DNA of 64,000 bases from Emticicia sp. 21SJ11W-3 (GTDB taxonomy: Bacteria; Bacteroidota; Bacteroidia; Cytophagales; Spirosomataceae). The notes under the pieces were generated by a model. That model was given only the letters and a program-made list of their open reading frames with translations. It did no database searches and was not told the origin of the DNA. Location of the stretch: contig NZ_CP092074.1 of the NCBI RefSeq assembly GCF_024138715.1, positions 4,588,001-4,652,000 on the forward strand, written 5' to 3'. Of this stretch, positions 1 to 8,468 are shown in pieces. The stretch's first letter is position 1. Each line of letters begins with the position of its first letter. The translations under genes were made by a program, and so were the position numbers.

Positions 1-839
1 AGAATCAAAACGCCGCCTATATAAAAACCGGTGGTCATACGCTCTTTCTCTCCAAAAATAATGTAGGCAAGCAGAATGCCATAGATGGGCTCCATGTTAA
101 TAGAGAGATTAAGCGTAAACGCCGAAATCTTCTTTAGTAATTTCAACATTTCATTGTATGGATACACCGTACACACCAGGCCCAGTATGGCAATCCATAT
201 CCAGTCGGTTGGGCTGGGTATCAGTTGGAAGTGCGTATCTGGTACGGCTAACATAATAAGAGGTATCAGCACCCAAGAGGCAACAAAGGCGCCTGTCATC
301 TCATAAAAAGTAATGGTTTGTGAGTCGTACTTTCTGGTTAGCTGTGCATTCAAAACAGAAAAGACAGTTGCCAGAAAAGCGCCGATTATACCAATAATAA
401 TGCCCGTCAGGTGGCGGTATTCAAACGTAAAAACAAAGTACATACCCATAACTACCAGCACACCAAGCAGCACCTCTACCCAGCTGATTTTGGTTTTATT
501 GACGAGCGGCTCCAGTATACTGGTAAAAAACGATGTTACTGAAAACGTAACCAGACTTATGGCAATGGTAGATGCCCTGGCCGAGCCAAAGAAGCACATC
601 CAGTGAAGGGCTATAATACCCCCTACTCCCAAAAGCGGCAGGCTGTCTTTCAATGATATCAGAATATTTCTTTTCTGAAAACGAGCCAGTAGAAACATGC
701 CCAGCGAAGCCAGAAAGGTGCGATAAAATACTACCCCTAACGCAGAGACATCAGTGAGCCTGCCCAGAATGGCCGTAAAGCCCAGAATAACAACAATCAG
801 GTGAAGTTTAAGGTAGTCTTTTGGCTGGGGATGAGTCAT
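1..839 (-). CDS. DMT superfamily (EamA) transporter, partial
   Basis: The reading frame starts at an ATG at 839 and runs leftwards off the window edge, so about 279 residues are visible and the C-terminus is missing. The translation is a chain of hydrophobic segments in the two-repeat EamA pattern of the drug/metabolite transporter superfamily, inner-membrane permeases with about ten helices. The substrate cannot be told from sequence. It is divergent from the epimerase gene at 975, with about 135 bases between them. A second EamA gene lies at 13260. Confidence is high for the family and nil for the substrate. Confidence 0.8.
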   Translation of the reverse strand, partial: MTHPQPKDYLKLHLIVVILGFTAILGRLTDVSALGVVFYRTFLASLGMFLLARFQKRNILISLKDSLPLLGVGGIIALHWMCFFGSARASTIAISLVTFSVTSFFTSILEPLVNKTKISWVEVLLGVLVVMGMYFVFTFEYRHLTGIIIGIIGAFLATVFSVLNAQLTRKYDSQTITFYEMTGAFVASWVLIPLIMLAVPDTHFQLIPSPTDWIWIAILGLVCTVYPYNEMLKLLKKISAFTLNLSINMEPIYGILLAYIIFGEKERMTTGFYIGGVLI

Positions 840-974
840 TTTTTAGGTTCTGGTATAACAACAAAACTGTTTATGGTGCTGAAAAACTGTCAAAGTTAAT
901 GAAATATGCCTTTAAAAATTAAACAATTTGATGGTTTTTGCTGTTGAAAGGACATAAACTAACCAACTGAACCA

Positions 975-1877
975 GTGAAAATTTTAATAACAGGTGGTAC
1001 CGGACTTATTGGCCGAAGGCTGACATTACTGCTCCAAAAAAAAGGGCATCAGGTTGTTTATCTGAGCCGTAAAAAAGAGAATATCAAAGACGTAATAGTT
1101 TATAAATGGGATATATCAGCCGGATACATTGAGCCGGAGGCCCTTGAAAATATTGACTATATTGTTCATCTGGCCGGGGCAGGCATTGCAGACAAACGCT
1201 GGACGGAGGAAAGAAAACAGGAAATTATTGATTCGCGCATTGAACCTATTGTGCTGCTCAAAAAACATCTGCAAGAAAAAAACATTAGCATAAAAGGATT
1301 TATTTCGGCCTCGGGCATCAGTTGTTATGGCACCGATACCGGTGAAACCCGGCTGGATGAGCATAGCCTTTTCGGAGATGATTTTCTGGCCTACTGCTGT
1401 AAGTTATGGGAAGAAGAAACCCGAAACTTTACCCCGGCCAGGCGCACGGCAAGTATAAGAACAGGTGTGGTATTGAGCCGGGAAGGCGGCGCTTTACCTA
1501 AAATGATGTTGCCCGTTAAGTGGGGCGTGGGCTCGCCCTTTGGCGACGGCAGGCAGTGGATGTCATGGATACACATTGATGACATCTGCCAACTATACCT
1601 GCAATGTATTGAAGATGAAAACATCAACGGTCCTTTTAATGCGGTGGCTCCTGCTCCGGTACGTAACGCAGCTTTTGTTGCAACCGCAGCAAAAGTATTA
1701 AAACGCCCTTTATGGGCGCCTGCTGTACCTGCTTTTGTGCTTAAATTGCTACTGGGTGAAATGTCTGCCGTATTACTGGGGGGCAATTATATCATTAACA
1801 AAAGAATGGCCGAGGAATTGTCATTTAATTATCAATATCCGGAGCTTGAGACGGCTTTGCAGGATTTACTGAAATAA
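975..1877 (+). CDS. TIGR01777 family NAD(P)-binding epimerase
   Basis: A 300-residue protein starting at a GTG. An N-terminal Rossmann glycine motif GGTGLIG is at residues 7-13, followed by the extended SDR (epimerase) fold. The last 50 or so residues have the hydrophobic-plus-helical character of the DUF1731 C-terminal domain typical of TIGR01777/YfcH proteins. Members are cytosolic putative nucleotide-sugar-type oxidoreductases of unproven substrate. The GTG start is chosen because it places the beta-strand and glycine motif exactly at the N-terminus as in the family; no upstream ATG fits. It may be read together with the HIT gene 86 bases downstream. Confidence 0.88.
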   Translation: MKILITGGTGLIGRRLTLLLQKKGHQVVYLSRKKENIKDVIVYKWDISAGYIEPEALENIDYIVHLAGAGIADKRWTEERKQEIIDSRIEPIVLLKKHLQEKNISIKGFISASGISCYGTDTGETRLDEHSLFGDDFLAYCCKLWEEETRNFTPARRTASIRTGVVLSREGGALPKMMLPVKWGVGSPFGDGRQWMSWIHIDDICQLYLQCIEDENINGPFNAVAPAPVRNAAFVATAAKVLKRPLWAPAVPAFVLKLLLGEMSAVLLGGNYIINKRMAEELSFNYQYPELETALQDLLK

Positions 1878-1963
1878 ACGGTAACATTAACCTAATTTTG
1901 TTTTCTTCTGAAAGTCAATCCTTCAAAATTTGTTACCTTGCACACAAATTTATTCAGACCATT

Positions 1964-2353
1964 ATGCCTTCTATCTTTTCGAAAATAGTTGCGGGAGAAA
2001 TCCCCTCTCACAAAATAGCAGAAACCGACCAGTACCTGGCATTTCTTGATGCTTTCCCGTGTGCGACTGGCCACACACTGGTGATTCCTAAAAAAGAAAT
2101 AGATTATCTGTTCGACCTCGACGATGAGTTATACACCGGCCTTATGCAATTTGCCAGACAGATAGAACCTGCCATCAGAAAAGCAGTGCCATGCAAGCGG
2201 ATTGGCGTAGCGGTTATAGGCCTGGAAGTGCCTCATGCACACGTGCATCTGATACCTATGAACAGCATGAGCGACATGAACTTTAATCATAAATTAAAAA
2301 TATCACAAGAAGAACTGGCCGCCATTGCTGCTAAAATCAGAAGTTTCTTATAA
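1964..2353 (+). CDS. HIT family (histidine triad) nucleotide hydrolase
   Basis: A 129-residue histidine-triad protein. The signature HxHxH is at residues 91-95 (His91, His93, His95), where the family holds its catalytic nucleophile. Members are cytosolic hydrolases of AMP-linked nucleotides (HINT/Fhit-like). An upstream in-frame start at 1898 would add 22 residues with no family counterpart, so the ATG at 1964 is preferred. The next gene begins 5 bases after its stop, suggesting co-transcription. The natural substrate is not determined. Confidence 0.93.
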   Translation: MPSIFSKIVAGEIPSHKIAETDQYLAFLDAFPCATGHTLVIPKKEIDYLFDLDDELYTGLMQFARQIEPAIRKAVPCKRIGVAVIGLEVPHAHVHLIPMNSMSDMNFNHKLKISQEELAAIAAKIRSFL

Positions 2354-2357
2354 GTAT

Positions 2358-2642
2358 ATGGAAATAGCCTACGCAGTAGTTATCTGCATTATACCCCTTT
2401 ATCTGAGCATCAGGTGTATCTATCTGGCAAGGAAGAGTCCAAGAGTTTCTGATTTCATGAAGAGCATCATTACAGCTATTCTCATTGGCATTATACTTGT
2501 GTCTATCAGTGTAACCGTCCATCATTTCATGACAGAGGGGATATCTGAGGCAACAAACATGAGTATGGGAGTATTAACCACCGTACAGGGTATTATATCA
2601 GGTGTGGTTTTTATGGTTACCCGATTGATGAGCAAGGCCTGA
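2358..2642 (+). CDS. Small three-helix membrane protein, unknown
   Basis: A 94-residue protein that I do not recognise. It has three hydrophobic segments (about residues 3-22, 36-58 and 70-90) separated by short basic or acidic loops, so it is probably a small inner-membrane protein. It starts 5 bases after the stop of the HIT gene and ends at the hairpin that serves as the shared terminator with the carbonic anhydrase gene. An alternative start at 2325 lies inside the HIT gene and is less likely. No function can be assigned. Confidence 0.6.
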   Translation: MEIAYAVVICIIPLYLSIRCIYLARKSPRVSDFMKSIITAILIGIILVSISVTVHHFMTEGISEATNMSMGVLTTVQGIISGVVFMVTRLMSKA

Positions 2643-2677
2643 ACCTGAAAGGCTCATTTACAGGCGCCTTTCGGGTT
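2642..2677. terminator. Bidirectional terminator hairpin
   Basis: Arms of 12 bases at 2642-2653 and 2666-2677 pair with one G-U wobble around a 12-base loop. They lie between the convergent membrane-protein gene and the carbonic anhydrase gene. The right arm reaches the first base of the carbonic anhydrase stop codon. Confidence 0.65.
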
Positions 2678-3312
2678 TAATCGCCCAGATAATATATTTC
2701 CTGTATTCCTTTTAGAAGTTTCACAAAATCAAGCTTCAGATCCTTCAAAAGCCCGGTTCTTATATCAAACACCCAGCCATGTACGGTAGGGTAACCTTTT
2801 TTAAGATATTGCTGCTGCACGCTGGCCAGTTTTATTACATTAATACACTGCTCCTGTACATTTAATTCAACCAGGCTGTCATAACGTTCTGGTACATTCT
2901 TAATGGCGTTCAGCTCTTCTTTATGCAGCCTGTACACGTCTCTTATGTTCCTGAGCCAGGGGTTCAGTAATCCCATATCAACGGGCTGCATGGCTGCTTT
3001 TACACCACCACAATTATAGTGGCCACATACAATAATGTGCTTTACCTCCAACGACCGCACGGCATATTCAATCACCGACATCACGTTTAAATCTGTAGCA
3101 TTTACCAGATTAGCTATATTTCTGTGCACAAAAACCTCACCCGGCCCGGCACCCATCAGATCCTCGGCCGTAACGCGGCTGTCGCTGCAACCAATATACA
3201 GGTAATCGGGTCGCTGTTCTTTTGCCAGATTTTCAAAAAAAGACTCATTACCTCCCTTTTTCTCTTTCAACCACGCCAGGTTGTTTTCAAATACTTGTTC
3301 ATAAGTTGGCAT
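2677..3312 (-). CDS. can: Beta-class carbonic anhydrase
   Basis: A 211-residue protein of the plant-type beta carbonic anhydrases, which interconvert CO2 and bicarbonate in the cytosol. The zinc site is complete: CSDSR at residues 42-46 supplies Cys42 and the Asp44/Arg46 dyad, and HYNC at 98-101 supplies His98 and Cys101. Length is typical for the family. It stands alone, with no SulP-type bicarbonate transporter beside it. Its 3' end converges on the small membrane protein gene and shares a hairpin with it. gpsA lies upstream on the same strand, 47 bases away. Confidence 0.95.
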   Translation of the reverse strand: MPTYEQVFENNLAWLKEKKGGNESFFENLAKEQRPDYLYIGCSDSRVTAEDLMGAGPGEVFVHRNIANLVNATDLNVMSVIEYAVRSLEVKHIIVCGHYNCGGVKAAMQPVDMGLLNPWLRNIRDVYRLHKEELNAIKNVPERYDSLVELNVQEQCINVIKLASVQQQYLKKGYPTVHGWVFDIRTGLLKDLKLDFVKLLKGIQEIYYLGD

Positions 3313-3359
3313 ATAGTGTCATTCAACAGGTGTAAGGTAAAACAAACCATACAGGCTTA

Positions 3360-4346
3360 TTATTTCAGACGGGCTTTTAATTCCTCAAACTCCTTCCGGA
3401 GCGGGGCTTGCTGGTATAATATCTTATAGGTAAATTCAGTTACCGGAATATCCAGCCTGTAATCCTGCAGCATTTCGTAAATGCTTCTGGTAGCATAATA
3501 GCCCTCGGCCACCATGTTCATTTCCAGTTGGGCTGCCTGCACGCTGTATCCACGGCCAATCATATTACCAAAAGTACGGTTACGGCTGAACTGAGAATAG
3601 GCAGTAACCAGTAAATCACCCAGATAGGCCGATGCGCTCAGGTCGCGTTCCATAGGGTTTATGGCTTGTACCACGCGGCTTATTTCCTGCATGGCATTGG
3701 CCACCATCACAGCCTGAAAATTATCTCCGCCACCCAGGCCATGTGTTATTCCGCAGGCCAGCGCTACTATATTTTTCATAACGGCAGCATACTCTACCCC
3801 ATATAAATCGCCCAGGGCAGAGGCACTCACAAAACGGCAACGCAGTAAATCAGCAAAATCGCCGGCCAGGTTTAGGTTAGGTGATGCAATGGTAAGATAC
3901 GAATGTTTCTCTAACGCTACCTCCTCTGCGTGGCAGGGGCCGGCTATTACGCCAATATTCTCTGCCGGCACCTCATAAGTTTCTTCAATCCAGTCGGTTA
4001 CAAGCTGGTTATTGGCCGGAATCATTCCTTTAATTGCCGATATAACCTTTTTACCATTCAGGTGGCTTTTATTGATATTCTTGAGGGCATCTGTCAGGAA
4101 AGCCGCCGGAACCGCCAGCACTACCCATTCTGTATCGCGCAATGCCTCTTTCAGGTTGGTATAAGGCTTTACTTTAGACGGGTGGATTTCAATACTGCTG
4201 AGGTAATGCGGATTATGATGCAGGCGCTTGATATGCTCTGCATCTTCGCTGTTTCGCATCCACCACTTAATATATACGTTGCTCTCGCTCAGAATCTTTA
4301 TGATAGCCGTAGCCCAACTTCCGCCACCAATTACTGTTATTTTCAT
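3360..4346 (-). CDS. gpsA: Glycerol-3-phosphate dehydrogenase (NAD(P)+)
   Basis: A 328-residue cytosolic enzyme that reduces dihydroxyacetone phosphate to sn-glycerol 3-phosphate for phospholipid synthesis. The N-terminal Rossmann motif GGGSWATA is at residues 7-14. The central block with IAGPCHAEEVA and the lysine-containing YAAVMKNIVALACG match the GpsA active-site region. Length is usual. It lies between the efflux adaptor gene (upstream, with a terminator between) and the carbonic anhydrase gene (downstream), without an obvious functional link to either. Confidence 0.95.
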   Translation of the reverse strand: MKITVIGGGSWATAIIKILSESNVYIKWWMRNSEDAEHIKRLHHNPHYLSSIEIHPSKVKPYTNLKEALRDTEWVVLAVPAAFLTDALKNINKSHLNGKKVISAIKGMIPANNQLVTDWIEETYEVPAENIGVIAGPCHAEEVALEKHSYLTIASPNLNLAGDFADLLRCRFVSASALGDLYGVEYAAVMKNIVALACGITHGLGGGDNFQAVMVANAMQEISRVVQAINPMERDLSASAYLGDLLVTAYSQFSRNRTFGNMIGRGYSVQAAQLEMNMVAEGYYATRSIYEMLQDYRLDIPVTEFTYKILYQQAPLRKEFEELKARLK

Positions 4347-4452
4347 ATTTTTTAACTAACCAGATGATGCAGCTGCCATACTATAGACTATTCTTTAACG
4401 TGTTTGCTGCAATAAAGTTTAAGATGCTAAATAAACCAAAAGGCCTGAAAAA

Positions 4453-4482
4453 ACAAAGAGACTACCCACGGGCAGCCTCTTT
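4453..4482 (-). terminator. Terminator of the efflux adaptor gene
   Basis: A 14-base-arm hairpin that pairs fully only in the leftward transcript: the two mispairs on the plus strand become G-U pairs on the minus strand. A run of U follows in that direction. It therefore terminates the 5908-4514 gene before gpsA. Confidence 0.7.
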
Positions 4483-4513
4483 GCAGAATGGTTAATGTTA
4501 TACTCAAAGGTAC

Positions 4514-5908
4514 TTATTCTTTCTTCTTCCCTTTGTCTTCCACTTTTTTTCCGACCAAATCACCGTCTTTCAGTTTTTTCGACACGGCAATAAATGGCCC
4601 AGATACTATAGACTCTCCTTCTTTCAGGCCTTCTTTTATTTCTATGGTTCCGGCTACAGTATCAGTAATACCGGTTTTTACCTCACGTGTTTTCACTTTG
4701 TTGTCGGCGCCTAACACAAAAACAACTTCTTTTGGCTGCTCTTTTTTCTTAGCCTTGGCTGGCTCATTGGTATTACTTTCACTGTCAGGGCCTTGCTGGT
4801 CTTTCTTCTCTTCATTGTTGGCGTCGCGGGTAGTAACGGCAGCAATAGGTACACTCAGAACTTTTTCTTTTTTCTCGGTTATGATATCAACAGTGGCTGT
4901 CATTCCGGGTTTGAATGGGTACACCTTCCTGGCTTTTCTGTCTACCAAATCTCGGTAAGACTCTGGCAGAATTCTGATTCTCACTTCAAATTCAGTTACA
5001 GCATCAGTAGCGCTAGACGCAGCCGCCAGTGTACCACCAGCCCCATTAGCGGTGTTGGCTATCTCTGTTACAACGCCTTTGAATTTCTTACCGGTAAGCG
5101 CGTAAGAGTCTACGTCAATATTGGCCGTATCGCCCAGGCTTACTCTTACAATATCGTTTTCGTTTACGTTTATTCTAACCTCCATGTTATTCAGGTTGGC
5201 AATACGTAGCATCTCTGTACCGGCCATCTGCGAGGTACCCACCACGCGTTCGCCCAGCTCTACACCCAGTTTAGATACTATGCCATTCATAGGTGCGTAG
5301 ATACTTGTTTTACGCAGGTTTTCAGAGGCGTCTTTTAAACCTGCTTCGGCACTTCTGATATTGTAGGTAGAGGCCTCCAGATTGGCCTTAGAAGCAGTTA
5401 CATCCTGTTTAGCTACTTTCAGGTTGGTTTCTGCAATCTCAAGGTCGGCGGCCGAAATCACTTTTTCTTCATACAGTTTTTTCTGACGGTTATACTCGGC
5501 CTGGGTTCTGATCAGTCTTGCTTCTGCCTGGGCAATGGCCGATTTGGCCTGCTCTGCACTGGCTCTTGACTGGTTCACTACGGCTTCAGCGCGCTGAGTA
5601 ATAGAGATATAGTTTTCGGGCTGAACCTTCAGTAAAAGCTGTCCTTTCTTTACAGAGTCTCCTTCTTTTACATACAAACCGATAATCTCGCCGGGTACGT
5701 CAGGTGTAATTTTCACTTCAACCTCGGGCTGGATTTTACCAGATGCCGAAACTGTTTCAATAATATCTGTTTTTCCTACTTTCACCAATTCAACTTCGGT
5801 AGGTTTTTCTTTACCTATCCAGCCGGCCGACTTTGCAATCAGTAGAAATATTACAAGCAGGGCTATTACACCGCCCAGAATCAACCAGATTCTATTTGAT
5901 TTTTTCAT
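4514..5908 (-). CDS. Efflux periplasmic adaptor (HlyD/MacA-like)
   Basis: A 464-residue membrane-fusion protein. A single N-terminal membrane anchor (about residues 7-26) is followed by a lipoyl/biotinyl-like half (about 62-95), a long alpha-helical hairpin rich in Ala, Gln and Lys (about 105-215), the second lipoyl half, a beta-barrel, and a membrane-proximal domain. A charged, probably disordered Lys/Glu/Gln-rich insert lies around residues 370-395. Such adaptors bridge an inner-membrane pump and a TolC channel. The TolC-like gene lies 63 bases upstream on the same strand, but no pump ATPase or permease follows: the next gene is gpsA behind a terminator. Confidence 0.9.
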   Translation of the reverse strand: MKKSNRIWLILGGVIALLVIFLLIAKSAGWIGKEKPTEVELVKVGKTDIIETVSASGKIQPEVEVKITPDVPGEIIGLYVKEGDSVKKGQLLLKVQPENYISITQRAEAVVNQSRASAEQAKSAIAQAEARLIRTQAEYNRQKKLYEEKVISAADLEIAETNLKVAKQDVTASKANLEASTYNIRSAEAGLKDASENLRKTSIYAPMNGIVSKLGVELGERVVGTSQMAGTEMLRIANLNNMEVRINVNENDIVRVSLGDTANIDVDSYALTGKKFKGVVTEIANTANGAGGTLAAASSATDAVTEFEVRIRILPESYRDLVDRKARKVYPFKPGMTATVDIITEKKEKVLSVPIAAVTTRDANNEEKKDQQGPDSESNTNEPAKAKKKEQPKEVVFVLGADNKVKTREVKTGITDTVAGTIEIKEGLKEGESIVSGPFIAVSKKLKDGDLVGKKVEDKGKKKE

Positions 5909-5971
5909 TGAGAAAATAAATTTGTAAACAATTAGTAATAAGGTAAGTATGCAAACTTCTAAGTGAGTGAC

Positions 5972-7462
5972 TTAGAAATTAAGTGGTTTATTCTGATAAT
6001 AATCTAAAATCTTAATTCTGAAAATGTAATCATATTTAGCCTGAATCTGGTTGGCTCTGGCGCGGTCCAGGTTGGTTTTAGAAATACTGTAATCAAGTGA
6101 GTTTAATGAGCCAACGTTAAATCTGGCTTCTGATGCCCTGAAGGCTTCTTCAAGCGCTCGTACCTGATTGCCCAAAGCTGAAAACTTCTTGGCCGAATTA
6201 CTCATGTTTACATAAGCTGTTTCAATATCCTGACGCAGGCGCAGGCGTACGTTCTCTGCCTGTACTTCTGCCTGTTTCTGCTGAATAACCGCGCCTGTGG
6301 TACGGAATTTGGCATTGTAACCGTTAAAGATTGGTACTCTTACGCTTAAACCAATTGATGTATTAACGTTGCTTCTGATCTGGCGCAGATAACCGATTTT
6401 CTCGGTGGTGGTGGTTGTACTGGGTATTTGGGCAAAAACGTCATACCTTGTATTTCCAATATCTACATAGCCTGCGCGTTGCTCAATAATACTTGGTGTT
6501 ACAATTAATTTCTCGGCAGCTGTGGTAGAGTTGGTGTTGGCGTTGGCAAAAGCCGTAACAACAGGGTATCTGAGTCCCTTGGCAATATCAACAGCTTTCT
6601 GGGCGGCTTTCACGCGCATATCTGCCGCCTGTACATCTGCCAGAAAACTCTGCGCTATTTCATATACTTCAGATGAAGAATTAGGATATGGCTGAATATT
6701 GGGGTTGGGCACTTCTATCCTAACCACGTCAATGTTTCTTTCCATAGCCGTATTCAAAAGTTGTTTCAGGGTCAGCTTTGCCGATAAAATTGCGTTTTCT
6801 GCATTTACTACCTGCACTTCGTCATTGGCCAGCTGGGCCTGGATGTCGAACAGATTGGTTTCCGGAACAGAGCCCGCATTTACCAGTTTCTGGGTGCGTT
6901 CCAGTTGTATTCTTGATACCTCTACCTGTCTTTGGGCTATAGCCAGCAGGTCTTCCTGCGACAGTACGTTCAGGTAAGCTACCACTACGTTGAGGGTAAT
7001 CTGGTTTTTCATGGCCTGCAAATCAAGTCTGGCCACTTCCATGTTGGTCTGGTTTAAAGCAATGTTGTTTCGGGTTTGAAAACCGTCAAAAACCGTAACA
7101 CCACTTGAAAGCCCGAAACCGTTTGACCCCACCGTATTGGTAATGATACCATTGGTGTAAGGGTTAATGTTACGGCCAGTAAAAAGGTTAAGGTTGGCGG
7201 TTCCGTTCAGGTTGGGGTATCTGGCCCACTTAGACTGGTCGAGGGCGTTCATGCTGCTCTCAACAGCAAGCCCGCTTTGCCTGATAGAAAGGTTGTTTTT
7301 CAGAGCTACATCAACGGCCTCCTGTAATCCGATTTTCTCAGATTCGGCTCTGCCGCCGCTGGTAGCTAAAGCCTGCGGTTGTTGTGCCTGAACAAAAGTA
7401 TTAACGAGTAATAGCGTAGGTAATAAAATACTTGAAAATTTCATGAGGAAAATTTTTTTCAT
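5972..7462 (-). CDS. TolC family outer membrane channel
   Basis: A 496-residue outer-membrane efflux protein. The N-terminus is a signal peptide ending near VQAQ (about residue 27). Two related OEP repeats follow, each with long helices of heptad character and beta segments; residues such as LQEAVDVALKNN mark the start of the first repeat. TolC-type trimers form the exit duct of tripartite efflux pumps. It is the promoter-proximal gene of a two-gene unit with the adaptor at 4514-5908. A second possible start 18 bases downstream would only shorten the signal peptide. Confidence 0.92.
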   Translation of the reverse strand: MKKIFLMKFSSILLPTLLLVNTFVQAQQPQALATSGGRAESEKIGLQEAVDVALKNNLSIRQSGLAVESSMNALDQSKWARYPNLNGTANLNLFTGRNINPYTNGIITNTVGSNGFGLSSGVTVFDGFQTRNNIALNQTNMEVARLDLQAMKNQITLNVVVAYLNVLSQEDLLAIAQRQVEVSRIQLERTQKLVNAGSVPETNLFDIQAQLANDEVQVVNAENAILSAKLTLKQLLNTAMERNIDVVRIEVPNPNIQPYPNSSSEVYEIAQSFLADVQAADMRVKAAQKAVDIAKGLRYPVVTAFANANTNSTTAAEKLIVTPSIIEQRAGYVDIGNTRYDVFAQIPSTTTTTEKIGYLRQIRSNVNTSIGLSVRVPIFNGYNAKFRTTGAVIQQKQAEVQAENVRLRLRQDIETAYVNMSNSAKKFSALGNQVRALEEAFRASEARFNVGSLNSLDYSISKTNLDRARANQIQAKYDYIFRIKILDYYQNKPLNF

Positions 7463-7668
7463 TTCGATGAACCTGTTCGATGAAACTTATAGGGCTTTAT
7501 ACGAGTTTTGGTATGACAATCTTACGAAACATTAGTATTAGGTTGCCACAAGAAATGGATAAACGGTTTTATTGAAGTTTAGAGTAAGTTCTTTAGGGTT
7601 TGAACTTCTTGAAAAATAGACTTAAGTTTGAACTGTATTTCGTTTTCAGTAAAATCATTGCTTTGCAA

Positions 7669-8442
7669 ATGAGCCACCAAACATCAAAAGATTTCCTCAA
7701 ACTGTTGAAAAACCCAGACTTTATTGACGGGATTTACAATTATTGCGATAGCTGGTGTGAGCGCTGCGGCTTTACAGAAAAATGCATGAATTTTGCCATG
7801 CGAAAATACAAAACCCCGGATTATGATGACCCCGGCGACAGCCTCTCGGATGTTTTCAGGCAAACAACTGATTTAATAAAGCAGGTTATTGAGGACAAAG
7901 GCCTGAACCGGGAAGAGGTAGTAAACCAGGCCGATGCACAGCCCCCAACCCGCGACCCACACCAGGAAGCCGACAAACACCGCAACGTAATAAACGCCCG
8001 CGAATATACCCGCCTGTATGGGTCTTTCCTGAGAGAAGAGCAGGGTTTTATGAAAGGCAAAGGCGTTGAATTTCAGAACGAATTGAACAAAGGGGCGTTG
8101 TCGGTTGAAGAAGCCGAAGAGGCGTTGTCGCAGATTGAAGATGCCTTTGAGGTAATCAACTGGTATCAAAGCCTGATTTATATAAAAATCAGAAATGCCT
8201 GCCAGTTGTTTTTTGAAGAAAACCTGAGCGACTTTATGACAGACTTCTATAATGGCAAGGCCAAACTAACGCTTATCAGTATTGACCGCAGTATAGCTGC
8301 CTGGCTGGTTTTGCAGGTACATTTCCCGGAAAAAGTAAATAAAATTACTGAAATATTGCTTCAGCTGGAAAAACTACGCCAATATATAGAGAAAGATTTC
8401 CCTAATGCTCGTAAATTTGTGAGACCAGGCTTCGACAAATAA
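7669..8442 (+). CDS. Unknown protein with N-terminal Cys cluster
   Basis: A 257-residue soluble protein that I do not recognise. The most distinctive part is near the N-terminus: Cys26, Cys30, Cys33 and Cys39 (C-x3-C-x2-C-x5-C) in an aromatic-rich stretch, suitable for a metal ion or Fe-S cluster. The rest is helical and acidic, with no membrane segment or signal peptide. An in-frame start at 7600 would add 23 residues, but the ATG at 7669 gives a more natural N-terminus. gatB follows 26 bases downstream, so the two may be co-transcribed. Confidence 0.75.
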   Translation: MSHQTSKDFLKLLKNPDFIDGIYNYCDSWCERCGFTEKCMNFAMRKYKTPDYDDPGDSLSDVFRQTTDLIKQVIEDKGLNREEVVNQADAQPPTRDPHQEADKHRNVINAREYTRLYGSFLREEQGFMKGKGVEFQNELNKGALSVEEAEEALSQIEDAFEVINWYQSLIYIKIRNACQLFFEENLSDFMTDFYNGKAKLTLISIDRSIAAWLVLQVHFPEKVNKITEILLQLEKLRQYIEKDFPNARKFVRPGFDK

Positions 8443-8468
8443 CAGCCTTCATATTTTAACCACTTTTC

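Noticed and set aside
1116-1786. Leftward frames within the epimerase gene
   Set aside because: Antisense shadows of a clear coding gene.
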